The position numbers and the translations under genes were made by a program. Source: Pseudomonas sp. LS44 (GTDB lineage: Bacteria > Pseudomonadota > Gammaproteobacteria > Pseudomonadales > Pseudomonadaceae). Taken from it: 64,000 nt of DNA. Under the pieces are notes generated by a model. It was given only the letters and a program-made list of their open reading frames with translations. It searched no databases and was not told the origin of the DNA. The stretch is taken from NCBI RefSeq assembly GCF_024730785.1, contig NZ_CP102830.1, positions 2,852,001 through 2,916,000 on the forward strand. The letters run 5' to 3'. Of the stretch, positions 49,326-56,983 are shown one piece after another; positions within the stretch are counted from its first letter, which is position 1; each line of letters starts with the position of its first letter.

Positions 49326-49651
49326 GGAAATGACCTTGGACAGCCAGGCCGATCCGGGCCTGTGACAGGTCTTGAGTGTAGTCAGCGCAGGTCGTAAGTC
49401 AGGGGCGGCATAGTCCGTAGGATGGATTAGCCGCACAGCGGCATAACCCACAAAAGCTGGTTTCAGCACTCTGGTAGGAGCGAATTCATTCGCGATCCGC
49501 GGCGCCGGCTATCGCGGATAAATCCGCTCCTACAAAAACATCTATGTCAGCCCCGTAGTCCGTAGAGTGGGTTAGCCGCACAGCGGCGTAACCCACCCTT
49601 GAAGCCCGGGCTCATAAAGCCTGACGCTCACGGGCGAGAAACCACGTCGAC
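49326..49651. other. Repeat-rich spacer between the MFS and cysK genes
   Basis: About 325 bases without a gene. It holds a GTAGGATGG-type palindrome at 49417-49451, a REP pair at 49474-49535 (GTAGGAGCGAATTCATTCGC and its degenerate inverse), and another GTAGAGTGGG palindrome at 49561-49597. Confidence 0.7.
49474..49535. repeat. REP-type inverted pair
   Basis: GTAGGAGCGAATTCATTCGC and GCGGATAAATCCGCTCCTAC face each other with about 25 bases between. Same family as the pair at 22236-22303. Confidence 0.8.
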
Positions 49652-50626
49652 TTACTGCACCATCTCCTGCTCACTGAACAGGTCGGTGAAGAGCATGCTC
49701 GACAGGTAGCGCTCGCCCGAATCCGGGAGGACCACCACGATGGTCTTGCCCTGCATTTCCGGACGCTCGGCCAGACGCACCGCGACCGCCATCGCCGCAC
49801 CGCAGGAAATTCCGCAGAGAATCCCCTCCTCCTGCATCAGCCGCAGCGCCATGTTCTTGGCTTCGTCATCGCTGACCTGCTCGACGCGGTCGACCATGCT
49901 CAAGTCGAGGTTCTTCGGCACGAAACCGGCGCCAATCCCCTGGATCTTGTGCGGACTCGGTTTGACTTCCTCACCGGCCATGGTCTGGCTGATCACCGGC
50001 GAGGCGATCGGCTCGACTGCCACCGTGAGAATCGGCTTGCCCTTGGTCTGCTTGATATAGCGCGACACGCCGGTGAGGGTGCCGCCAGTGCCAACGCCGG
50101 TGACCAGTACATCGACCGCGCCGTCGGTGTCGTTCCAGATTTCCGGGCCGGTGGTTTTCTCATGGATCGCCGGGTTGGCCGGATTTTCAAACTGCTGCGG
50201 CATGAAATATTGCGCGGGGTTCGAGTCGGCGAACTCCTTGGCCTTCTCCATCGCGCCCTTCATGCCCTTGGCCGGATCGGTCAGCTCCAGCTCTGCGCCC
50301 AGTGCCTTGAGCACCTTGCGGCGCTCCAGGCTCATCGACGCCGGCATGGTCAGCAACAGCTTGTAGCCACGCGCGGCAGCGACGAAAGCCAGGCCAATGC
50401 CGGTGTTGCCGGAAGTCGGCTCGACGATGGTCATTCCCGGCTTGAGAACGCCGCGCTCCTCGGCATCCCAGATCATGCTGGCGCCAATCCGGCACTTCAC
50501 CGAATACCCCGGATTGCGGCCTTCGGTCTTGGCCAGGATCGTCACGCCCTTGGGGCCCAGCCGGTTGATGGCGACCAGCGGCGTATTGCCGATGGATTGG
50601 GCGTTGTCTGCGTAAATGCGGCTCAT
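49652..50626 (-). CDS. cysK: Cysteine synthase A (O-acetylserine sulfhydrylase)
   Basis: 324 residues. It makes cysteine from O-acetylserine and sulfide with PLP. The PLP lysine is Lys44 in GYSVKCR. The substrate loop TSGNTGIG is at about 71-78 and the phosphate-binding loop [10 protein letters not shown] at about 176-185. The N-terminus [18 protein letters not shown] is close to what I recall of Pseudomonas CysK, favouring cysK over cysM. It lies opposite the MoxR gene group, with its promoter in the 50627-50965 gap. Confidence 0.93.
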   Translation of the reverse strand: MSRIYADNAQSIGNTPLVAINRLGPKGVTILAKTEGRNPGYSVKCRIGASMIWDAEERGVLKPGMTIVEPTSGNTGIGLAFVAAARGYKLLLTMPASMSLERRKVLKALGAELELTDPAKGMKGAMEKAKEFADSNPAQYFMPQQFENPANPAIHEKTTGPEIWNDTDGAVDVLVTGVGTGGTLTGVSRYIKQTKGKPILTVAVEPIASPVISQTMAGEEVKPSPHKIQGIGAGFVPKNLDLSMVDRVEQVSDDEAKNMALRLMQEEGILCGISCGAAMAVAVRLAERPEMQGKTIVVVLPDSGERYLSSMLFTDLFSEQEMVQ

Positions 50627-50965
50627 GGCGTCCTCCCTTGCTCGAAATAAAGAGAGTCAGCCTATGCCTAGGGCCAGTGGTCGTCTAGTCGAGCGCAGCA
50701 GTTCGCCAGCCGCGTCAAACTCAGCGGCAGCGTGCACCGCAAAGACGTCAACGCCTTCCAGGCGTTCCTGCGCAATGCCTTCATCCAGGCATTCAGTGCG
50801 CGCCTCGAGGGCGCGACGCCGGAAAGGGGTAAATAAGCCATTCAATGACTGAATACCGCCCCTGCGTTCACAGCCGCCCAGCTGGCGCGGTATAGTCGAC
50901 CACTACCCAATTACTGAACCGCCCGGTTTGCCCCAGCGCGCGTTACCGTTCCGAGGATTTTCCCG
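50627..50965. other. Intergenic region between cysK and the MoxR gene
   Basis: About 340 bases. It contains the cysK promoter and, on the plus strand, a frame that reads like a protein C-terminus (50672-50836, listed as a pseudogene). The 130 bases before the MoxR ATG hold its own promoter; TTCCGAGGATT supplies the ribosome site. Confidence 0.6.
50672..50836 (+). pseudogene. Orphan C-terminal coding fragment
   Basis: A frame without a start codon reads AQQFASRVKLSGSVHRKDVN, then AFQAFLRNAFIQAFSARLEG before a TAA. The amphipathic helical composition is protein-like, unlike the shadow frames. An upstream ATG at 50664 is in a different frame and would join it by a single frameshift. It may be the end of a decayed or frameshifted gene. 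I do not recognise the family. Confidence 0.35.
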
Positions 50966-51811
50966 ATGAAGTTCGAAGGTACCCAGTCGTACGTCGCCAC
51001 CGACGACCTCAAGCTTGCCGTCAACGCCTCCATCACCTTGCAGCGCCCGCTGCTGGTCAAGGGCGAGCCCGGCACCGGCAAGACCATGCTCGCCGAGCAA
51101 TTGGCCGAGGCCTTTGGCGCACGCCTGATCACTTGGCATATCAAGTCGACCACCAAGGCGCATCAGGGTTTGTACGAGTACGACGCGGTTAGCCGTCTGC
51201 GCGATTCGCAGCTGGATTCCGACAAGGTCAACGACGTTCGCAACTACATCAAGAAAGGCAAGCTGTGGGAGGCGTTCGAGTCCGACGAGCGCGTGATCCT
51301 GCTGATCGACGAGATCGACAAGGCCGACATCGAGTTCCCCAACGACCTGTTGCAGGAACTCGACAAGATGGAGTTCTACGTTTACGAGACCGACGAGACG
51401 ATCAAAGCCAAGCAACGGCCGATCATCATCATCACCTCGAACAACGAGAAAGAGCTGCCGGACGCCTTTCTGCGCCGCTGCTTCTTCCACTACATCGCCT
51501 TCCCGGATCGCGAGACGCTGAAGAAGATCGTCGATGTGCATTACCCGAAAATCAGCACCGACCTGGTCGCCGAAGCACTCGACGTGTTCTTCGATGTACG
51601 CAAGGTGCCGGGCCTGAAGAAAAAGCCTTCGACTTCCGAACTGGTCGATTGGCTGAAGCTGCTGATGGCCGACAACATCGGCGAAGCCGTGCTGCGCGAA
51701 CGCGATCCGACCAAAGCCATCCCGCCGCTGGCCGGTGCGTTGGTGAAGAACGAGCAGGACGTGCAGTTGCTCGAGCGCCTAGCCTTCATGAGCCGCCGCG
51801 CCTCGCGCTGA
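50966..51811 (+). CDS. MoxR-family AAA+ ATPase
   Basis: 281 residues. Walker A GEPGTGKT is at 33-40, Walker B LLIDEID at 112-118 (Asp115-Glu116), and sensor 1 is in IIIITSNNEKELPDAFLRRC, which also carries the arginine-finger region. MoxR ATPases act as chaperones that mature metalloenzymes or protein complexes, usually with a partner VWA protein. Here that partner is at 52357, separated by a GFA-family gene. The partner enzyme to be matured is not evident. Confidence 0.93.
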   Translation: MKFEGTQSYVATDDLKLAVNASITLQRPLLVKGEPGTGKTMLAEQLAEAFGARLITWHIKSTTKAHQGLYEYDAVSRLRDSQLDSDKVNDVRNYIKKGKLWEAFESDERVILLIDEIDKADIEFPNDLLQELDKMEFYVYETDETIKAKQRPIIIITSNNEKELPDAFLRRCFFHYIAFPDRETLKKIVDVHYPKISTDLVAEALDVFFDVRKVPGLKKKPSTSELVDWLKLLMADNIGEAVLRERDPTKAIPPLAGALVKNEQDVQLLERLAFMSRRASR

Positions 51812-51828
51812 ACCTCGTCTGCACTCCC

Positions 51829-51866
51829 GTAGGGTGGATTAGCTGCGCAGCAGCGTAACCCACCAT
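51829..51866. repeat. Short palindromic repeat (GTAGGGTGG family)
   Basis: GTAGGGTGGATTAGCTGCGC, then AGCAGCGTAACCCACCAT, an imperfect palindrome 17 bases after the MoxR stop. Same family as the copies at 40959 and 49417. Confidence 0.75.
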
Positions 51867-51918
51867 CGGCACCGAGAGGTGCCACCTACGGCGGCTGCTA
51901 CTCAGGAGGAGCTGAACC

Positions 51919-52314
51919 ATGCATAGCGGCAGTTGCCTGTGCGGAGCGGTGAAGTACCGGCTTGATGCCCCCATCAAGTCGGTCATCCATTGCCATTGCT
52001 CAATGTGCCGCAAGGCTCACGGTGCAGCGTTCGGCAGCTACGGCAATGTGCGACGCCAGGACTTCCACTTCACCCAGGGCCAGGACTCGGTCGCCGAGTA
52101 CCACTCCTCGCCCGGGGTGACGCGGACTTTCTGCAAGCACTGCGGCGCTACCCTGCAATGGTTCAGCGAACAGCCCTACCCGGATTGGCTATCGGTGGCG
52201 CTGGGCACACTGGATACGCCGCTGGGCACGGTCCCGCAGAAGCATATTTTTTCCGAGTCGAAAGCAGACTGGTATGCCATCGCCGATGGCCTGCCACAAG
52301 AAACCCGCTCCTAG
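51919..52314 (+). CDS. GFA (glutathione-dependent formaldehyde-activating-like) family protein
   Basis: 131 residues with the seven cysteines of the zinc-binding GFA fold: CLC at 6-8, CHCSMC at 25-30 and CKHC at 72-75. AGGAGGAGC lies close before the ATG. Family members include Gfa, which is proposed to help form S-hydroxymethylglutathione, and centromere V-like proteins; most are of unknown function. It sits between the MoxR ATPase and its VWA partner, flanked upstream by a palindromic repeat, suggesting a later insertion. Confidence 0.88.
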   Translation: MHSGSCLCGAVKYRLDAPIKSVIHCHCSMCRKAHGAAFGSYGNVRRQDFHFTQGQDSVAEYHSSPGVTRTFCKHCGATLQWFSEQPYPDWLSVALGTLDTPLGTVPQKHIFSESKADWYAIADGLPQETRS

Positions 52315-52356
52315 CCCGCGCTTTTGGCGCCGGCCCGAATACACGAGGGTGCAGCC

Positions 52357-53535
52357 ATGCTGCTCAACCTGTTCAACGAAATGCGCGCAGCCAAGGTACC
52401 GGTCTCGGTGCGCGAGTTGCTCGATCTGATCAATGCGTTGAAACACAACGTGGTGTTCGCCGACATGGACGAGTTCTACTTCCTCGCCCGCACTGTGATG
52501 GTCAAGGACGAGCGCCATTTCGACAAATTCGACCGCGCCTTCAGTGCCTACTTCAAGGGCCTGGATAAACTCGACGATGCCATCCAGGCGATGATCCCGG
52601 ACGAGTGGTTGCGCAAAGAATTCGAGAAGCACCTGACCGACGAGGAAAAGGCCAAGATCAAGAGCCTCGGCGGCCTCGACAAGCTGATCGAGGAATTCAA
52701 GAAGCGCCTCGAAGAGCAAAAAGAACGCCATGCCGGCGGCAACAAGTGGATCGGTACCGGCGGTACCAGCCCGTTCGGCTCCGGCGGCTTCAACCCGGAA
52801 GGTATCCGCGTCGGCGACGCCGGCCAGCGCCAAGGCAAAGCCGTCAAGGTTTGGGATCAGCGCGAGTACAAGAACCTCGACGACCAAGTCGAGCTGGGTA
52901 CGCGCAACATCAAGATCGCCCTGCGCCGCCTGCGCAAGTTCGCCCGTGAAGGCGCGGCGGAAGAGCTGGATCTCGATGGCACCATCGACCACACCGCCAA
53001 AGACGGCGGCCTGCTCAACATCCAGATGCGCCCGGAGCGGCGCAACACGGTGAAGCTGTTGCTGCTGCTGGATATCGGCGGCTCGATGGACGCCCACGTC
53101 AAGGTCTGCGAAGAGCTGTTCTCGGCCTGCAAGACCGAGTTCAAGCACCTCGAGTACTTCTACTTCCACAACTTCGTCTACGAGTCGGTGTGGAAGAACA
53201 ACCTGCGCCGCGGCTCCGAACGCACCTCGACCCAGGACCTACTGCACAAGTACGGCGCCGACTACAAAGTGGTGTTCGTCGGTGACGCCGCCATGGCGCC
53301 CTACGAGATCACCCAGGCCGGCGGCAGCGTCGAGCACTGGAACGAGGAGCCGGGCTACGTGTGGATGCAGCGCTTCATGGACAAGTACAAGAAGCTCATC
53401 TGGATCAACCCGTACCCGAAGGACACCTGGGACTACACCTCCTCCACCGGCATCGTCCGCGACTTGCTGCACGATCAGATGTACCCGCTAACCCTGCGCG
53501 GGTTGGAAGATGGGATGAAGTTCCTGACCAAGTAA
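52357..53535 (+). CDS. VWA domain protein, CoxE-like
   Basis: 392 residues from the ATG at 52357 (GAGGG upstream). The N-terminal half is helical and charged (DEEKAKIKSLGGLDKLIEEF), and the C-terminal half is a von Willebrand A domain with DIGGS at 239-243, part of a MIDAS metal site, and VVFVGDAAMAPYE near 310. CoxE-like proteins work with MoxR ATPases in complex assembly. It ends 15 bases before a strong terminator. Confidence 0.92.
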   Translation: MLLNLFNEMRAAKVPVSVRELLDLINALKHNVVFADMDEFYFLARTVMVKDERHFDKFDRAFSAYFKGLDKLDDAIQAMIPDEWLRKEFEKHLTDEEKAKIKSLGGLDKLIEEFKKRLEEQKERHAGGNKWIGTGGTSPFGSGGFNPEGIRVGDAGQRQGKAVKVWDQREYKNLDDQVELGTRNIKIALRRLRKFAREGAAEELDLDGTIDHTAKDGGLLNIQMRPERRNTVKLLLLLDIGGSMDAHVKVCEELFSACKTEFKHLEYFYFHNFVYESVWKNNLRRGSERTSTQDLLHKYGADYKVVFVGDAAMAPYEITQAGGSVEHWNEEPGYVWMQRFMDKYKKLIWINPYPKDTWDYTSSTGIVRDLLHDQMYPLTLRGLEDGMKFLTK

Positions 53536-53549
53536 GACTGCCACACAGC

Positions 53550-53575
53550 AAAACGGGCCCAGCAGGGCCCGTTTT
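53550..53575. terminator. Rho-independent terminator after the VWA gene
   Basis: Stem AAAACGGGCCC / GGGCCCGTTTT with a four-base loop (AGCA), followed by a T-rich stretch. Ends the MoxR-GFA-VWA unit. Confidence 0.92.
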
Positions 53576-53800
53576 CATTTCTGGGGCATGTGGTTTGAGG
53601 GACTTCAAGCGGCCATTGAACAACACTCCAGTGAGCGTCTCTTCGGAACAGCATCTCTCACCTCATCAGCGGTCGCTCGGGAGCTTCCATTCAGGCTGCT
53701 ACCACGCGAGGACTGCATCGCAGTTGCGCTTGGACGCTTTTCCCAAATCGACCAACTTGGCACATTGTTGGGCGCAGCATCCCTGACTAGACTGGCAAGC

Positions 53801-54142
53801 ATGAAACGCTACCTGCGGTTTTACCTCATCGTCCTGCTTAGCTTGGCGCTTCCCCTGAGTGGGATGGCAGGCCTCGCCACAGCGACAGAACCTTGCCCGA
53901 TGAAAGCGGCGGGCATGGAGATGATGGGGGATATGGACCAAGACTGTTGCGAGTATCTGGGCAATCCTTCCGATCACGGCAAACCCTGCAAGTCCGGCCA
54001 GGAATGCAAGACCGCCAGCCAGCTGCAAGTGTCGAGCGTGAAGCCGCCTGTCACGTTGTCCAGTCCCATTGTGGTTTCCTTCTCCAGCGACCTCCTGCCT
54101 GCCCAGGTCCCTTCCGGGGTGTGGCGACCTCCCCGCGTTTGA
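53801..54142 (+). CDS. Small exported Cys/Met-containing protein at the head of the cus operon
   Basis: 113 residues with a signal peptide (MKRYLRFYLIVLLSLALPLS). The mature part is rich in possible metal ligands: CPMKAAGMEMMGDMDQDCC, then HGKPCKSGQEC. The C-terminal part is Ser/Val/Pro-rich. It resembles the small periplasmic proteins that precede cus/czc-type efflux genes. Binding of copper or silver is inferred from composition and position. The ribosome site is weak. It is 92 bases upstream of cusC. Confidence 0.75.
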   Translation: MKRYLRFYLIVLLSLALPLSGMAGLATATEPCPMKAAGMEMMGDMDQDCCEYLGNPSDHGKPCKSGQECKTASQLQVSSVKPPVTLSSPIVVSFSSDLLPAQVPSGVWRPPRV

Positions 54143-54233
54143 TTCCTGGACCTACCTGAGTTCCATTCCGCCGCCAGCGGAATGGTTGGCCTGCGCGCTC
54201 GCTCGAGCGGCGAGCAGGATCATCACAGGAATC

Positions 54234-55496
54234 ATGAACATGCACTCCAAACGCTATTGCACAGGTTGGCCCGTCGCGGCTGCCCTGGTGGCGACCGTGC
54301 TGGCATTGCCGAGCCAGGCCGCCCCCCTGACACTCGATGAAGCCTTGCGCTTGAGCGAAGACAATGCCCCTTCGCTGACCGCCCAGGCGGCCAAGTTGGA
54401 GGCGGCCAATAGTGCCGCCATCCCGGCCGGCGAATTACCCGATCCGAAGTTGCTGCTGGGCGTGCAGAACTATCCCATTGGCGGCCCCGACCGCTGGAGC
54501 ATCGACCAGGACTTCATGACCATGCAGATGGTTGGGGTCATGCAAGAGGTGCCCAACCGGGACAAGCGCCGGGCGCGCATCGAGGTGGCCGAGGCGGCAG
54601 TCGACCGGGCCACGGCCGAACGCCGGGTCGAGCGCCTGAACGTCCGTCAGGCTACCGCTCTGGCCTGGATCAGCAGCTACTCGGTGGAGCGCAAACAGGC
54701 GCTGTTCCAGGACTTCTTCCGCGAGAATCGCCTGCTCGGCGATGCCGTCCGCGCGCAGATCGCCGGCGGCCGAGCACAGGCCGCCGATGCGGTGACGCCG
54801 AGGCAGGAGGCGGCCCTGCTGGATGAGCAAGAGGACGAGCTGATCCGTTTGCGCGCGCAGGCCCGCGCGGCACTCAGGCGCTGGATCGGCCCGGCCGCCG
54901 ATGAGCCGTTGGCCGGCAACTTGCCGGAGTGGCCCATCGATGCCTCAGGTTATGCCCATAAGTTGCCCCACCATCCCGCGCTGACAGCCTATGTCCCGAT
55001 GACCCGCGAGGCGCAAGCCAAGGTGCACGAGGCCGAGGCGGAGAAGAACTCCGACTGGAGCTGGGAGCTCGACTACCAGCGCCGTGGCCGCGAGTTCGGC
55101 GACATGGTGAGCGTGCAATTCAGCTTCGATTTACCGCTATTTCCCGGCTCCCGGCAGAACCCCAAGATCGCCGCCAAACATGCCGAGCTGAACCAGTTGG
55201 AGGCTGAACGCGAAACCCTTGCCCGCGAGCATGCCCAGCAGCTGGAAGATGATCTTGCCGAGTACGAGCGCCTGAGCCGCGCTGTACGCCGTAGCCAGAA
55301 CAGCTTGCTGCCTCTGGCGAAGGAAAAGGTGGCGCTGAGCATGGCCAGCTATCGCGCCGGCAAAGGCGAACTGGCGCCAGTTATCGCCGCCCGTCGCGAA
55401 TTGATCGAAGCGCGGCTCAAACAGATCGATTTTGAAGAACAGCGAGCACTGACCAGCTCCCGTCTGTATTTCACTTATGGGGAGGCTAGCCAATGA
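54234..55496 (+). CDS. cusC: Outer-membrane efflux protein, CusC/CzcC type
   Basis: 420 residues from the ATG at 54234; an ATG two codons later has better spacing from AGGA and may be the real start. The signal peptide ends LPSQA. The mature sequence begins PLTLDEALRLSEDNAPSL, standard for TolC-family heavy-metal efflux channels, and continues with long helical hairpins (LDEQEDELIRLRAQARAALR). No lipobox is visible. It forms the outer-membrane part of the CusCBA complex. Its stop overlaps cusB by four bases. Confidence 0.9.
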   Translation: MNMHSKRYCTGWPVAAALVATVLALPSQAAPLTLDEALRLSEDNAPSLTAQAAKLEAANSAAIPAGELPDPKLLLGVQNYPIGGPDRWSIDQDFMTMQMVGVMQEVPNRDKRRARIEVAEAAVDRATAERRVERLNVRQATALAWISSYSVERKQALFQDFFRENRLLGDAVRAQIAGGRAQAADAVTPRQEAALLDEQEDELIRLRAQARAALRRWIGPAADEPLAGNLPEWPIDASGYAHKLPHHPALTAYVPMTREAQAKVHEAEAEKNSDWSWELDYQRRGREFGDMVSVQFSFDLPLFPGSRQNPKIAAKHAELNQLEAERETLAREHAQQLEDDLAEYERLSRAVRRSQNSLLPLAKEKVALSMASYRAGKGELAPVIAARRELIEARLKQIDFEEQRALTSSRLYFTYGEASQ

Positions 55497-56983
55497 GTGC
55501 CCGACTCTTGATTGCTCGAGCATGGAAAGGAGCCTTGCTGGCAGGTTTGTCGGTCGCCCTCGGCGTTGCCGGCGGCTACTGGTTCGCTCAGCAGCGTCTG
55601 GGCGGAATGCCCGGTGCGGCTACCGAGCCGGGTGCCAGCGCGCAAGACCAACGCCAGGTGCTGTATTGGTACGACCCGATGTACCCGCAGAAAAAGTTCG
55701 AAAAGCCGGGCAAATCGCCCTTCATGGATATGCAACTGGTACCCCAATACGCCGATGCGGCGGCGGACAGCGCGGCCATCAGCATCGACCCCAGCCTGAC
55801 CCAGAATCTCGGCCTGCGCCTGGCCACAGTCACCCGCGGGGCCCTCGCCAGCAGTTTGGAGGCGGTCGGCGTACTGGCGTTCAACGAGCGGGATATCGCG
55901 GTGGTGCAGGCGCGTACCGCTGGCTTTGTCGAGCTGGTCTATGCCCGTGCGCCCGGCGATGTGCTGACGGCCAATGCGCCGCTGGCCGACCTGTTGGTGC
56001 CGGAATGGGCCGCGGCCCAGGAGGAGTTCCTCGCGCTCAAGCGCAGTGGCGACGCCGGCTTGCTGGCAGCAGCACGCCAACGCCTGCGCCTCACCGGCAT
56101 GCCGACGGCGCTGATCGCCCGGGTGGAACGCAGCGGCAAGCCCCTGCCGGTTCTGACCCTCACCAGCCCCATTGGCGGTGTGTTGCAGGAGCTGAATGTG
56201 CGGGCGGGCATGAGCGTCGCGGCCGGCGACACCCTGGCCCGCGTCAACGGTTTGAGTAGCGTCTGGCTCGCGGTAGCCGTTCCGGAGGCCGAGGTTGGAG
56301 CGATTGCCGTTGGCCAGGCGGTCGAGGCACGCCTGCCGGCCTTCCCAGGGGAAGTGCTCGGCGGCACGGTCAGCGCCGTTCTACCCGAGACGAATCCGGA
56401 CAGCCGCACGGTTCGCGTGCGTGTCGAACTACCCAATCCCGACGGCCGCCTGCGGCCAGGCTTGACCGCGCAGGTGCGCCTAAACCGGTCGACAGAACAA
56501 AGCCTGTTGTGGGTGCCAAGCGAGGCGGTCATCCGCACCGGCCGGCGTGCCCTGGTGATGCTCGCCGAAGACGGTGGGCGCTACCGCCCGGTCGAAGTAC
56601 AGCTCGGGCGGGAAAACGAAGGCAAGACGGTGGTGCTGCAAGGTCTCGAGGAAGGCCAGCAGGTGGTCGCCTCCGGACAATTCCTGCTCGATTCCGAGGC
56701 CAGCCTCAAGGGCATAGTCGCGAGCCCTATGCCAATGCCGGAGCCCGCCCCCGCCTTGCATGAGGCCGAGGGGCAAATCGTCGAGATCAATGACCAGGGC
56801 GTGACCCTTGCCCATGGTCCGTTCAAGACCCTGGGCATGCCTGGCATGACCATGACCTTCCCCCTGGCCGACCCCGCCCTGACGCAGGGGTTCAAGGTGG
56901 GTGACAAGGTACGTGTGGCGGTGCGCCAAACCGACGATGGGCTGTTGATTGAGCGCCTGCGGAAGCTGGGAGGCCAGCCATGA
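55493..56983 (+). CDS. cusB: CusB-type membrane fusion protein fused to a CusF-like domain
   Basis: 496 residues. One N-terminal membrane helix is followed by a heavy-metal-binding segment ([12 protein letters not shown], about 58-86), the barrel-sandwich and beta-barrel domains of an RND adaptor (residues about 95-400), and from about 425 a CusF-like copper/silver-binding domain. In that domain His441, Met452 and Met454 align with CusF ligands, but the expected tryptophan is Met449. Such fusions are known in SilB proteins. Periplasmic linker of the efflux pump, overlapping cusA by four bases. Confidence 0.93.
   Translation: MSARLLIARAWKGALLAGLSVALGVAGGYWFAQQRLGGMPGAATEPGASAQDQRQVLYWYDPMYPQKKFEKPGKSPFMDMQLVPQYADAAADSAAISIDPSLTQNLGLRLATVTRGALASSLEAVGVLAFNERDIAVVQARTAGFVELVYARAPGDVLTANAPLADLLVPEWAAAQEEFLALKRSGDAGLLAAARQRLRLTGMPTALIARVERSGKPLPVLTLTSPIGGVLQELNVRAGMSVAAGDTLARVNGLSSVWLAVAVPEAEVGAIAVGQAVEARLPAFPGEVLGGTVSAVLPETNPDSRTVRVRVELPNPDGRLRPGLTAQVRLNRSTEQSLLWVPSEAVIRTGRRALVMLAEDGGRYRPVEVQLGRENEGKTVVLQGLEEGQQVVASGQFLLDSEASLKGIVASPMPMPEPAPALHEAEGQIVEINDQGVTLAHGPFKTLGMPGMTMTFPLADPALTQGFKVGDKVRVAVRQTDDGLLIERLRKLGGQP

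Noticed and set aside
49326..49469. N-terminal extension of the MFS protein
   Set aside because: The extra 48 codons run through a palindromic repeat, lack a ribosome site and do not resemble transporter N-termini.
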